The notes below the pieces were generated by a model that worked only from the letters and a program-made list of their open reading frames with translations, had not been told where the DNA came from and made no database searches. From contig NZ_QEHM01000002.1 in NCBI RefSeq assembly GCF_003116585.1, positions 86,549 through 150,548 of the forward strand: a DNA stretch of 64,000 bases. The letters are read 5' to 3'. The position numbers and the translations under genes are program-made. Below are positions 55,518 through 63,915 of the stretch, in pieces. The first letter of the stretch is position 1, and every line of letters starts with the position of its first letter. The DNA comes from Albibacillus kandeliae. Its GTDB lineage: Bacteria > Pseudomonadota > Alphaproteobacteria > Rhodobacterales > Rhodobacteraceae.

Positions 55518-56909
55518 ATGGCAGGAGAAATGACCCGCCGAGCATTCTGCGCTGGCACAGTCGGAACCGCAGGGCTGGCGGCACTCCCCTTGAGCGCCCA
55601 AGAGGCGGCTACGCTGACCGCTCGGGTTTCGACTGCTCAGCTTGCGCCCGTCTCCTATCCCGCCACCGCGGTCTGGGCCTACGATGGCCAATTGCCCGGC
55701 CCGGTTCTGCGCGTGCCACAGGGTGGGCGCGTGACCCGACAATTGGTGAACGCGCTGCCGGTGCCGACCTCGATCCATTGGCACGGCATCCGCATTGACA
55801 ACGCAATGGACGGCGTGGCGGGCCTGACGCAGGACCCGGTGCCGCCCGGGGAGACCTTCGACTATGACTTCGCGGTGCCGGACGCCGGAACCTACTGGTA
55901 TCACGCCCACACTAACTCGATGGAGCAGGTGGCCCGTGGGTTGGCAGGGGCGTTGATTGTCGAGGAAGCGGAGCCTCCCGAGGTAGATCGGGACGAGGTG
56001 ATACTGTTCGACGACTGGCTGCTCAACCCCGAGGATGCGCAGTTCATGGAGCCATTCAATCACCCTATGAGCCTGAGCCACGCGGGGCGAATGGGTAATC
56101 TGCTTGGTGCGAACGGGACCTATGACCCAGTTGTGGCAACGCGCCCAAAAGAGCGGCTGCGCCTGCGCCTGATCAATGGGGCAAACGCGCGGGTCTTCAT
56201 CTTGCGCTTGCATGAACTGACGGGCTGGACTGTTGCGCTGGATGGGATGCCACTCCCCGCGCCGGAAGCCGTCGAGGGTGAGCTGACCCTTGCCCCAGCG
56301 CAACGCGTGGACCTGATAGTCGATGTGGTCGCTGAGGCCGGCGCGGAAGCCGGGCTGCTGCACCTTGGCGACGATGACAGCTGGCAGGTGCTGGTGCGGA
56401 TGCCCGTCGAAAGCGGTGCCGCCTCCGTGGTGCGCGGGGTTCCCGTTCCCCTACCGCCCAACCCGCGCGTGGAACTGCCGTCACTTGAAACAGCACGTCG
56501 GCTTGAAATGGTGATGGAGGGCGGCGCGATGGCAGGCATGGCATCGGCCCGGTTCGAGGGCAAGGACATGGGATTTCGGGAGCTTGCCGGGCGCGGCCAG
56601 TTCTGGGCTCTCTCCGGTCAGAGCGGGATGAGCGACACGCCCTTCGCCCGTCTTGAGCGCGGCGAGTCCGTGCGGCTCAAACTGACCAACGCCACCGTCT
56701 TCCCGCACGCCATGCATCTTCATGGGATGCACTTTCGCGAGGTGCACCCGGACGGCAGCTTTGGCCCGATGCGCGACACGATCCTCAGTTTGCCCGACGA
56801 GCCGCTCGAGATTGCCTTTGTCGCCGACAATCCCGGCAAGTGGCTGCTCCACTGCCACATGCTCGCCCATGCCGCCGCGGGCATGATTTCTTGGATCGAA
56901 GTCGCGTGA
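55518..56909 (+). CDS. Multicopper oxidase (Tat-exported)
   Basis: A 463-residue periplasmic oxidase with a twin-arginine signal (TRRAFCAG) near the start. The copper ligand motifs are complete: HWHG near residue 88, YWYHAHT, HAMHLHGMHF and the C-terminal HCHMLAHAAAGM that holds the type 1 Cu and trinuclear ligands. CueO-like Cu(I) oxidase activity is likely. An alternative start is ATG 55530, with AGGAG very close upstream. It lies between two c-type cytochrome genes, unusual for CueO. Confidence 0.88.
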   Translation: MAGEMTRRAFCAGTVGTAGLAALPLSAQEAATLTARVSTAQLAPVSYPATAVWAYDGQLPGPVLRVPQGGRVTRQLVNALPVPTSIHWHGIRIDNAMDGVAGLTQDPVPPGETFDYDFAVPDAGTYWYHAHTNSMEQVARGLAGALIVEEAEPPEVDRDEVILFDDWLLNPEDAQFMEPFNHPMSLSHAGRMGNLLGANGTYDPVVATRPKERLRLRLINGANARVFILRLHELTGWTVALDGMPLPAPEAVEGELTLAPAQRVDLIVDVVAEAGAEAGLLHLGDDDSWQVLVRMPVESGAASVVRGVPVPLPPNPRVELPSLETARRLEMVMEGGAMAGMASARFEGKDMGFRELAGRGQFWALSGQSGMSDTPFARLERGESVRLKLTNATVFPHAMHLHGMHFREVHPDGSFGPMRDTILSLPDEPLEIAFVADNPGKWLLHCHMLAHAAAGMISWIEVA

Positions 56910-56950
56910 TGCGCCCTGAACCATCTATCTCCACAGGAAGGAAACCGAGA

Positions 56951-57382
56951 ATGAAGAAATACATTGCCCTTGGGCTGATCCTCGCCGGAACCGCAGCCTT
57001 TGCGCACGGAGGAGTGAAAGACCCGGACGTGATGAACCGTATGATGGGCATGTCGGCGCTGGCCAAGCACATGAAACTAATTGGCGGTATGGCCAAGGGA
57101 GAAACCACCTTCGATGCCGCGGCGGTCAACACAACTCTCGGGAAGATGTCGGAGGAGGCCTCCTACATCCCGTCGCTGTTCGAGACGGAAGCGGATGACC
57201 CCAAATCTGAGGCGCTGCCGGTAATCTGGGAGAAGTTTGACACCTTCACCGACCACGCCGCGACGCTGGAAACACTTACAAGTGGTCTCGCTGGAACAGT
57301 CGAAACGGAAGCGGACTTGCGGTCGGTGGTGCAACAGGTTGGCAAAGCATGTGGTGCATGTCATTCGACCTTCCGCGAATGA
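56951..57382 (+). CDS. Cytochrome c' / c556-type
   Basis: A 143-residue exported four-helix-bundle cytochrome. Signal peptide MKKYIALGLILAGTAAFA, then a mature domain whose haem motif CGACH lies at the very C-terminus (GKACGACHSTFRE), the defining feature of cytochrome c'. A Met near the mature N-terminus (NRMMGMSALAKHM) could be the sixth ligand, as in c556. It is 41 bases after the oxidase gene and its stop overlaps the next start (ATGA). Confidence 0.9.
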   Translation: MKKYIALGLILAGTAAFAHGGVKDPDVMNRMMGMSALAKHMKLIGGMAKGETTFDAAAVNTTLGKMSEEASYIPSLFETEADDPKSEALPVIWEKFDTFTDHAATLETLTSGLAGTVETEADLRSVVQQVGKACGACHSTFRE

Positions 57383-57807
57383 GGCTCGCGCTGGCCTTCT
57401 CGCTCTGCGCCGCTACGGCGGCGCAGGCGGACCACAGGTTCGAGGGGCGTGAACTCGCTGCCGGGGCCAAGCTCTACGCCGAATATTGCGCGAACTGCCA
57501 CGGTACCGTCCTCGAAGGGCAGCCGGACTGGCGATCGCCCGGACCGGACGGAACCTATCCGGCGCCTCCGCATGACGAGAGCGGGCATACCTGGCACCAT
57601 GCCACAGGGGTGCTGCTGGACTACACCCTGAAGGGCGGACAGGCGGCACTGGCCACGCGAGGCGTCACCGGGTTCAGGAGCGGGATGCCCGCCTTCGGAG
57701 AGGTTCTGAGCGAGGCCGATGCGCTCGACATTCTGGCCTTCATCCGGTCGAGTTGGCCCGAGCGTGCGAAGACCGCCCAGCGGCTGCAATCACATCCCGA
57801 GGGCTGA
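57379..57807 (+). CDS. Class I c-type cytochrome
   Basis: A 142-residue exported cytochrome c. Signal peptide MRLALAFSLCAATAAQA, haem motif CANCH in YCANCHGTVLEGQPDW, and a likely Met ligand in FRSGMPAFGEVL. The ATG at 57379 overlaps the preceding cytochrome c' stop by 4 bases, so translation is coupled; an in-frame ATG at 57349 is also possible. It ends the plus-strand operon. Confidence 0.88.
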   Translation: MRLALAFSLCAATAAQADHRFEGRELAAGAKLYAEYCANCHGTVLEGQPDWRSPGPDGTYPAPPHDESGHTWHHATGVLLDYTLKGGQAALATRGVTGFRSGMPAFGEVLSEADALDILAFIRSSWPERAKTAQRLQSHPEG

Positions 57808-57832
57808 CGCAGGTTCCGCGATAATCCCACTC

Positions 57833-58150
57833 TCAGGAGGTCAGCAACTTTTTTCGGGCTGCATAATCCTCGGCTTCGATCTCGCCCCGGGCAAAGCGCA
57901 TATCCAGCTCGGCAAGTGCGCTGCGATCGTTTGATGGTTGCGGGGAGAGCTGCGCATCCATGCGGCGGACCAGCCAGATGACACCGGCAACGATCAGCCC
58001 GAGTACGATCAACCAGAGAACCGGGCCAAACATCATGCCGAGCCCATTGCCATAGCCCCAACCCATCATGTGATCGTAGCCACCGTAGCCCTCGCTGTCG
58101 GCAAGGGCCGGACTGGCGAGGACAGCGAGCAGAAGTGCAAGACGTTTCAC
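57833..58150 (-). CDS. SHOCT-domain membrane protein
   Basis: A 105-residue protein: signal peptide (VKRLALLLAVLASPALA), a Gly/Tyr/Met-rich stretch (YGGYDHMMGWGYGNGLGMMFG) that could bind copper, one membrane helix (VLWLIVLGLIVAGVIWLV) and a C-terminal SHOCT motif (ALAELDMRFARGEIEAEDYAARKKLL). The start is a GTG at 58150 with AAGGAAG upstream; a longer frame lacks support. It is the last gene of the minus-strand copper operon. Confidence 0.78.
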   Translation of the reverse strand: MKRLALLLAVLASPALADSEGYGGYDHMMGWGYGNGLGMMFGPVLWLIVLGLIVAGVIWLVRRMDAQLSPQPSNDRSALAELDMRFARGEIEAEDYAARKKLLTS

Positions 58151-58286
58151 AGTGTGCTTCCTTTTTGAGACACGCACGGAGAGCCTGCGCATCTCGACAA
58201 GGAAGGCATTGATCTGTCTCAACTACACCAAACCGTGAATGGCCGAATACCAGGTAGGCGGCACTCGGCCATCCAAGTCTTAAGCC

Positions 58287-58589
58287 TTACTCGGGCGCGA
58301 TCTCTGTTACGGTGAGTTTGCCCTTTACCCGATCCGCTGTGAACGCGATCTCCTGACCTTCACTCAGTCCCTCCATCATGGAGGGATCAGCGACCTCGAA
58401 GACCATCTTCATGGCGCCCATGTCGAGGTTTTCGAGCGGGCCGTGGTCGATAGTGAGGCGGTTCCACTTGCTGTCGATCTTGGTAATGATGCCATGCACC
58501 ATCGGCATATCGCCCTGATCGTGGGTCATCTGGGCCATGGCGGCGGTAGAGGTGGCAAGGGCCACTGCGATTGCGAGAAGTGTTTTCAT
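58287..58589 (-). CDS. CusF-like periplasmic copper-binding protein
   Basis: A 100-residue protein with a signal peptide (MKTLLAIAVALATSTAAMA) and a CusF-type OB-fold: HGIITKIDSKWNRLTIDHGPL, DMGAMKMVFEVADPSMM. The MKM and W residues are the Cu(I) ligands of CusF. It would hand copper to the export machinery. It lies between the second multicopper oxidase gene and the SHOCT-protein gene. Confidence 0.9.
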   Translation of the reverse strand: MKTLLAIAVALATSTAAMAQMTHDQGDMPMVHGIITKIDSKWNRLTIDHGPLENLDMGAMKMVFEVADPSMMEGLSEGQEIAFTADRVKGKLTVTEIAPE

Positions 58590-58647
58590 ACCGATTGTCC
58601 TTTCAAGACATGAGGATTCTCCCGGCGCGGAGGGCGCCGGGGAGGGA

Positions 58648-60000
58648 TCATCCGCGCGATAGGTGCGAACGCGGGGTTAGAATGGTTTCGGGGCTGTCGT
58701 TGCGGGCTTCTTCGGGGAGCTCGCCTGTCCATTCCCAGGCTTGGGTACCCGGCGGATTTTCATACCAACCGGGGTCGGAGTAGTCGTCGGCGGCGATGCC
58801 TTCGCGCACCTTCACCACGCTGAACATGCCGCCCATTTCAAGCGGGCCATATGGACCCCAGCCGGTCATCATCGGGACGGTATTGTCAGGCAGTTCCATC
58901 GACATCTCGCCCATGTCCGCCATGCCTGCCGTGCCCATGGGCATATAGCCCGGCGTCTGGCGGCGGATCATCTCGGTCAGCTTGCGCTTGTCGGTGCCAA
59001 TGAATGTGGGCAGGTCGTGGCCCATGGCGTTCATCGTGTGATGCGACTTGTGGCAATGGATCGCCCAGTCGCCAAGGTGATCGGCGGTGAACTCGTAAGC
59101 GCGCATGGCGCCCACGGGGATGTCGATGCTGACCTCCGGCCAGCGCGCGCCTTCCGGCACCCATCCGCCATCGGTGCAGGTGACCTCGAAGTCATAGCCG
59201 TGCATGTGGATCGGGTGGTTTGTCATGGTGAGGTTGCCGCAGCGCACGCGGACCCGGTCACCCCGATTGATGACCAGTGGATCGATGTCGGGGAAGATGC
59301 GACTGTTCCAAGTCCACATGTTGAAGTCAGTCATCTCGGCCACGCGTGGCACGTAGGTGCCCGGGTCGATGTCGTAGGCCGCGAGGAGGAAGGCGAAGTC
59401 CCTATCCACCGGCATGAAGGCGGGGTCGCGCGGATGCACGATGAAGAGACCCATCATGCCCATGGCCATTTGTACCATCTCGTCCGCATGCGGGTGGTAC
59501 ATGAATGTGCCGGACTTGATCAGGTCAAACTCGTAGACGTAGGTTTTGCCGGGCGGGATCGCCGGGTGGCTGAGGCCGCCGACGCCATCCATGCCAGATG
59601 GCAGAATAAGACCGTGCCAGTGCACCGACGTGTGCTCTGGAAGGCGGTTGGTGACATAGATGCGCACCCGCTCGCCCTCCACGGCCTCGATGGTCGGACC
59701 TGTCGACTGGCCGTTGTAGCCCCAGAGGCGGGCGATCATCCCGGTTGCCATGACGCGCTCAACCGGCTCTGCGACGAGGTGAAATTCCTTCACGTTGCCA
59801 TTCATGCGCCAGGGCAGCGACCAGCCATTGAGCGTGACCACCGGATTGTAATCCGGTCCCGATCCTGGGCGCAGCGGCACCTGTGTATCGGGACTGTCGT
59901 AGCTCGCGGCTTCGGGCAGATCGCGGAACCGGGTCTGGGCCTGCGCGGCCCCAGCCAGAACGGCGCCGGCTCCTGCAGTAAGGAGTTGTCTGCGGTTCAT
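58648..60000 (-). CDS. Multicopper oxidase, copper-resistance type (Tat-exported)
   Basis: A 450-residue periplasmic oxidase. Tat signal MNRRQLLTAGAGA; copper ligand motifs SVHWHG near residue 127, MYHPHADE, HPIHMHGYDF and the HCHKSHHTMNAMGH motif near residue 315. A Met-rich stretch follows (GYMPMGTAGMADMGEMSME), probably for copper binding. A Cu(I) oxidase or copper-storage role is likely. It overlaps the TolC-like gene by 4 bases. Confidence 0.9.
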   Translation of the reverse strand: MNRRQLLTAGAGAVLAGAAQAQTRFRDLPEAASYDSPDTQVPLRPGSGPDYNPVVTLNGWSLPWRMNGNVKEFHLVAEPVERVMATGMIARLWGYNGQSTGPTIEAVEGERVRIYVTNRLPEHTSVHWHGLILPSGMDGVGGLSHPAIPPGKTYVYEFDLIKSGTFMYHPHADEMVQMAMGMMGLFIVHPRDPAFMPVDRDFAFLLAAYDIDPGTYVPRVAEMTDFNMWTWNSRIFPDIDPLVINRGDRVRVRCGNLTMTNHPIHMHGYDFEVTCTDGGWVPEGARWPEVSIDIPVGAMRAYEFTADHLGDWAIHCHKSHHTMNAMGHDLPTFIGTDKRKLTEMIRRQTPGYMPMGTAGMADMGEMSMELPDNTVPMMTGWGPYGPLEMGGMFSVVKVREGIAADDYSDPGWYENPPGTQAWEWTGELPEEARNDSPETILTPRSHLSRG

Positions 60001-61412
60001 TCCTCGGTCCCTCCGGTAGAGCCGCCCCAGATCACGGCGGTCATGTCGGCCTCGGCACGCCAGTAGTCGGCCTTGGCTCGAGCGGTTGAAAGCTGGGCCT
60101 CCAACCCGTCACGGGCATCGGAGATCAGCTCGAAGGTGGAGGTGAGCATCCCGTTGTAGGACCGCAGCGCCTCCTCGTCGATCACACGACGCAGAGGCAG
60201 GACCTGGTCCCGCCAGTGCACCGCGATATTGTACTTGCCGGTGACTGCCGCATGAGCCGAGCGTGCCAAAGACCGTGCGTCGATGGCATCCTGTGCCAAC
60301 GTCTGCGCGGCCTGCATGTAGGCGAGTTGGCCACGACGGTTGACCAGTTTGCCGGTGTCATAAATCGGGATCTCGAAGCTTACTTCGAGGCCGCGAGAGG
60401 TCTCGGTTGCACGTCCGGAAGCTGTTTCCATCCGATCCGCTTCAACGCCTGCCGCGACAGAAATGTCGGACAGCATCCGCGTCTGCCCCTCTAGCCGATA
60501 TTCTCTTGCCACGGCTTCGAGTTCCAGCCGAGCGATCGCAAGGTCTGTCCGGTGCATCAGTGCGAGCCGTTCAACATCAGCTTGGCCTGGACGGCGCCCG
60601 GGAAGAGGCGGGAGCTGATCGGGAATATAGAAACTCACACTCGACCCCCAGAGTCCCATGAGCCGCGTCAGCCGTTCCTTGGCGAGTTGGGCCTCAAGGC
60701 GGGCATCCGCACGTTCTGCCGCAAGTTCCGCGCTGAACACATGCTCTCGCGCCTGGTCCCCACGATTCATCGCTCCGGTACGCCCCAGTTCAGCCGCCAG
60801 CTCAGAGGCCGCATCGGCAGATTCCTGTGTCTGCCCGATAAGACCGGCGGCTTCGAAAGCGGCAACGGCATCAATCCACGCCTGCCGGGTTTCGTTGGCC
60901 AATGCAATTGTTTCGCCGAGCGCCGACAGTTCTGCCTGGCGGAAACGGGTCTCCGCGATAGCCTTGCGCGGCTTCAGGGTTGCCGCCTCGAGGATCGTCC
61001 CGGTAATCGTCGCCTCGATCGAACTCGCGATGCCGACTTCGCCGATGCCGGAGATGGTGACCCCAAACGATGGGATCGGACCAAGCGCGGTTTCCCACAG
61101 GTCGGCGGCAGACAGGCCGAGATCAGCATATACCGCCTGAAGCCGACGGTTGTTCATCAGCGCAACCTGGACCGCCGTGTCAGGCCCGATGGTCTTGCCC
61201 TTTATCATGGCACCGACCCGCTGTTCATTCGCCGTGACCTCGGCTGCGGACAGCGCCCAGACGCTTGAAGCGCCCGTGGCCTGCCGTGTCCGCTCGGAGA
61301 CCAGCGAGAAGCCGGGGCGCGTGGAAGATGCTTCGCGCACGAGGCCGGCGTCTGCGCAAGCGGCGAGAACCGAGGGAAGCACAAGAATGGATAGTTTTGC
61401 CAAGTGCTTCAT
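59997..61412 (-). CDS. TolC-family outer-membrane efflux lipoprotein
   Basis: A 471-residue outer-membrane factor with a lipobox LAAC (Cys19) and two TolC-type repeats: ALMNNRRLQAVYADLGLSAADL for the first and LARSAHAAVTGKYNIAVHWRD for the second, with long coiled coils. It would form the exit duct of a copper or metal efflux pump. The matching inner-membrane pump (CusA type) and membrane-fusion protein (CusB type) are absent from the window. It overlaps both neighbours by 4 bases. Confidence 0.88.
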   Translation of the reverse strand: MKHLAKLSILVLPSVLAACADAGLVREASSTRPGFSLVSERTRQATGASSVWALSAAEVTANEQRVGAMIKGKTIGPDTAVQVALMNNRRLQAVYADLGLSAADLWETALGPIPSFGVTISGIGEVGIASSIEATITGTILEAATLKPRKAIAETRFRQAELSALGETIALANETRQAWIDAVAAFEAAGLIGQTQESADAASELAAELGRTGAMNRGDQAREHVFSAELAAERADARLEAQLAKERLTRLMGLWGSSVSFYIPDQLPPLPGRRPGQADVERLALMHRTDLAIARLELEAVAREYRLEGQTRMLSDISVAAGVEADRMETASGRATETSRGLEVSFEIPIYDTGKLVNRRGQLAYMQAAQTLAQDAIDARSLARSAHAAVTGKYNIAVHWRDQVLPLRRVIDEEALRSYNGMLTSTFELISDARDGLEAQLSTARAKADYWRAEADMTAVIWGGSTGGTEE

Positions 61413-61627
61413 GACGATCCACCCGGTGCCTGGGCGTCATTCAACTGGCGCCAGTCCTCTGGTTCGACGATTGGGTGCGACGTGTGGACAACGGACGGTC
61501 CGGGTGTCGCCGACATGGCAAGGTTCGGGTCTGCCGCGCGGATCAACGGCGTGGCGACAGGCGGCTCGAAGGGCTGAGTGCAGCCCCAGAGCGCAAGCGG
61601 CAAAGAAGCCGCAAAGAGAATTTTCAT
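61409..61627 (-). CDS. Small lipoprotein of the copper operon
   Basis: A 72-residue lipoprotein: signal MKILFAASLPLALWGC with lipobox LWGC (Cys16), then a Pro-rich mature part. It overlaps the TolC-like gene by 4 bases, which supports it as a real gene. Function unknown. Confidence 0.72.
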   Translation of the reverse strand: MKILFAASLPLALWGCTQPFEPPVATPLIRAADPNLAMSATPGPSVVHTSHPIVEPEDWRQLNDAQAPGGSS

Positions 61628-61686
61628 GATTTGCTCCGAAAGACGATCGACATAGCTGGCGCCATGGGCGCCACGCGACGAATTGA

Positions 61687-62058
61687 TCAGGCTTTCGGTG
61701 GTCTCTTAAGGCCGCCCAATTGGGTCAAGTCAACGAGGTCAGAGGAGGACCATGCTAAGATTGCTCTACTTGATAGTATGACCGACCTGGAAAAAAGCGG
61801 GACCGCAGACACATCATACAGGCACGCATGATAACAACACGCGGGTGCCTTCTGGTCATCACTCGGATTTTCGTCGGCAGCCACAAGGTGAGAAGAGTGT
61901 TCCTTGTGATCCCGGGCAGCATGGACATGGCTCACTGCTGCGTCCCCCGGTATGCCGCACAGCTTCGCAATAGACATGGCTGAAGCTGCGACAGGCGAGG
62001 CCGCAACCAACAGACCGGTCAAGATCACGAGCATGGCCAGAAGAGAACGCACTACCAT
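61687..62058 (-). CDS. Small exported Cys/His-rich protein, first gene of the minus-strand copper operon
   Basis: A 123-residue protein with a signal sequence (RSLLAMLVILTGLLVAASPVAA) and a His/Cys-rich mature part (VSHVHAARDHKEHSSH, ACCYHACLYD) that ends KRPPKA. These are possible copper ligands. It resembles in plan the protein at 54674-54997. The ATG starting MVVRSLL is chosen; the frame is open for another dozen codons. It precedes the lipoprotein-TolC-oxidase-CusF genes by 59 bases. Confidence 0.68.
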   Translation of the reverse strand: MVVRSLLAMLVILTGLLVAASPVAASAMSIAKLCGIPGDAAVSHVHAARDHKEHSSHLVAADENPSDDQKAPACCYHACLYDVSAVPLFSRSVILSSRAILAWSSSDLVDLTQLGGLKRPPKA

Positions 62059-62419
62059 ACCCGCATCATTGCTCCGAATCCAGAAGGTAGGCAACTCACG
62101 AATTATTCAGCTCGGCCGGTGAACTGGAGCTCTCGACCAACTCTGGTTTCGGCGAAAGCATCTCATGTCCACGATCTATTTGGCTTTGGAGCCAGAAGAC
62201 TCTCCAAGTGGCAGAATGCAACGTGGCTCCAAGCCATGGCGCTGTATCAAGCCGACGCCTAGATGTGGCTTTTTCTATCCAATTACGACTTTGCGCAGAG
62301 AAAGGGTCCCCCTCCGGTTTCCAGCAAAAGGTAAAAAGCTGGAGACCCTCCCCCTCCCCTTTGAGGGCGCCGGTAAGGAATGGAGATCGCTCTCCCTTCC
62401 TCCCGGCATTCCGCCTGCC
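62059..62419. other. Gene-free stretch right of the copper island
   Basis: No gene is supported. It should contain the promoter of the minus-strand copper operon, but no CueR-type -35/-10 pair was seen. An imperfect inverted repeat (GGTTTCCAGC with GCTGGAGACC, near 62317-62350) lies about 70 bases beyond the stop of the next minus-strand gene and may be its terminator. Confidence 0.35.
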
Positions 62420-63193
62420 CTACTCTTCCGCCTGCCGGCCGACCGGCGTATCCCCGTAATGGACCGCTGCGGCTCTGGGCTTGTGCCTGGGTCCGACCAT
62501 GCGATCGAGGGCGTGGCCGAGGGCGGTGGAGGCGGCCCCGACGGTCCGGCCGTTCACCGACCAGCCGTGGGCGCGCAGCACATCGCTGATGGTCTTGTCC
62601 CCGATGCAGACCATGTCGACGAGGGCGCGATCGGGGATGGCTGAGCGGGTGCCCCGGTCCGAGGGCCGGACCCGGCGGACTTCGAGGGCGATGCCGGAGC
62701 CGATCTTTCGGTGCAGGCGATCGATCTCCTGCCGGTCCTGCATGAGCGCATCGATGAAGGCCCCGCTCTGCCCGGTGCCGCCCGTGCGCGTGCGGGTGAA
62801 GGAGGAGCCGCGGATACCGGCGGAGGCGTGACGCTCCACCAGGTCGCGGTAGTGCCGCCCCATGGCCACCTGTGTCTCGGTGAAGGGCGCGGGCTTCTTC
62901 CGCTTGGCCGCCGCCACCCGCATGACATCGAAGGCATCGGCATGGCGCAGCGCCGCCCGCCCGAGGTAGCCCGCGTCCTTGGCCACGTAGCCGTCCCGGC
63001 CATCGGGGTAGAGCTTCTGCGGGCGCACCACCTGGTAGGCGCCCCGCGCCGGCGCCGCGGGGATCTCCGGGCCACAGTCCTCCGGCACCGCGCCCCGGGC
63101 CTTCACCGCCCCGATCCGCGCCGCCTCCGCCGCCGCCTGCGCCCGGGCCCGCTCCCGGGCCTCCCGGAACCCCTTGGGGTCGTGGTAGCTCAT
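62420..63193 (-). CDS. Hypothetical protein (257 aa)
   Basis: A 257-residue basic protein with no family I can name. The N-terminal 40 residues are an Ala/Arg-rich helix. The C-terminal part (ALVDMVCIGDKTISDVLRAHGWSVNGRTVGAASTALGHALDRM) looks like a helix-turn-helix. It overlaps the upstream gene by 4 bases, so both act together. Such pairs are met in Rhodobacterales genomes, sometimes on mobile DNA. Base use is as G+C-rich as the core. Confidence 0.65.
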   Translation of the reverse strand: MSYHDPKGFREARERARAQAAAEAARIGAVKARGAVPEDCGPEIPAAPARGAYQVVRPQKLYPDGRDGYVAKDAGYLGRAALRHADAFDVMRVAAAKRKKPAPFTETQVAMGRHYRDLVERHASAGIRGSSFTRTRTGGTGQSGAFIDALMQDRQEIDRLHRKIGSGIALEVRRVRPSDRGTRSAIPDRALVDMVCIGDKTISDVLRAHGWSVNGRTVGAASTALGHALDRMVGPRHKPRAAAVHYGDTPVGRQAEE

Positions 63194-63915
63194 GCCTCGC
63201 TCTCCTTCTGTTCTGCTGTCGCCTGTTCTGTCTCGTCCTGCTCAGTCGCAGCCCGTGCCGCCTCGCCCTCGTCCACCAGCCGGGAGACCCGGTCCCGCTC
63301 GGCGAGGTAGACCCGCCGCCAGCCGAGCTCCGAGGGAGAGGCCACCTCCCGCGCCATGCGGTCCTCGACCAGGCGCAGCTTGTCCCGGTTGGCCTCCGCC
63401 TCCCGCCGGATCATCAGCCCCACCCGGGAGGGCGGGACCTTGTAGCGCTGGAAGTAGCGGTAGCTCTCCACCAGCGTGCCCTCCGCCCGCGCCTGCGGCC
63501 CGGCCCGCGAGCGGAACCAGCGCAGCAGCCCCTCGAGCTCCTCGATCGGGCGCGGCTCGATCGCCTCCGCGTGCCCGATCACCATCGCCTTGCTCGGCCA
63601 GATGTCGTGGTCCTTCCCCTGCCCCTTCGGCAGCAGCAGGTCCCGGAGCGCGCGCAGCCCGTCATCGGAGAGATAGGCGAGGTGGTCGCAGAGGCTCGCG
63701 AGCTCCGCCTCCTGCTTCTCCACCGTCACCCCGCGGGCCCGCCGGAACCCCGCCTCCTGCAGCGGTGTCACCAGCAACCGGCGCACCCTGCCCCGCTTGC
63801 TCTCGGGTCTGGCATTCAGTCCTGCCCCGCTCTCCACGGGGGCTGTCCTCTCCATCCCGGGTACTGGTCTCATCACCTGTCTCCCTTTCTCAGCCTGTTG
63901 GTTCCCCTGCCTCAT
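63190..63915 (-). CDS. Hypothetical protein (241 aa)
   Basis: A 241-residue protein, highly charged and mostly helical (LASLCDHLAYLSDDGLRALRDLLLPKGQGKDHDIWPSKAMVIGHAEAIEPRPIEEL), with no recognised domain. The end is Glu/Gln/Ala-rich low-complexity sequence. ATG 63915 has GGAGG 7 bases upstream; a second start at 63873 also has a purine-rich site. Its stop overlaps the start of the 257-residue gene. The call as coding is supported by the overlap and codon bias. Confidence 0.65.
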   Translation of the reverse strand: MRQGNQQAEKGRQVMRPVPGMERTAPVESGAGLNARPESKRGRVRRLLVTPLQEAGFRRARGVTVEKQEAELASLCDHLAYLSDDGLRALRDLLLPKGQGKDHDIWPSKAMVIGHAEAIEPRPIEELEGLLRWFRSRAGPQARAEGTLVESYRYFQRYKVPPSRVGLMIRREAEANRDKLRLVEDRMAREVASPSELGWRRVYLAERDRVSRLVDEGEAARAATEQDETEQATAEQKESEA

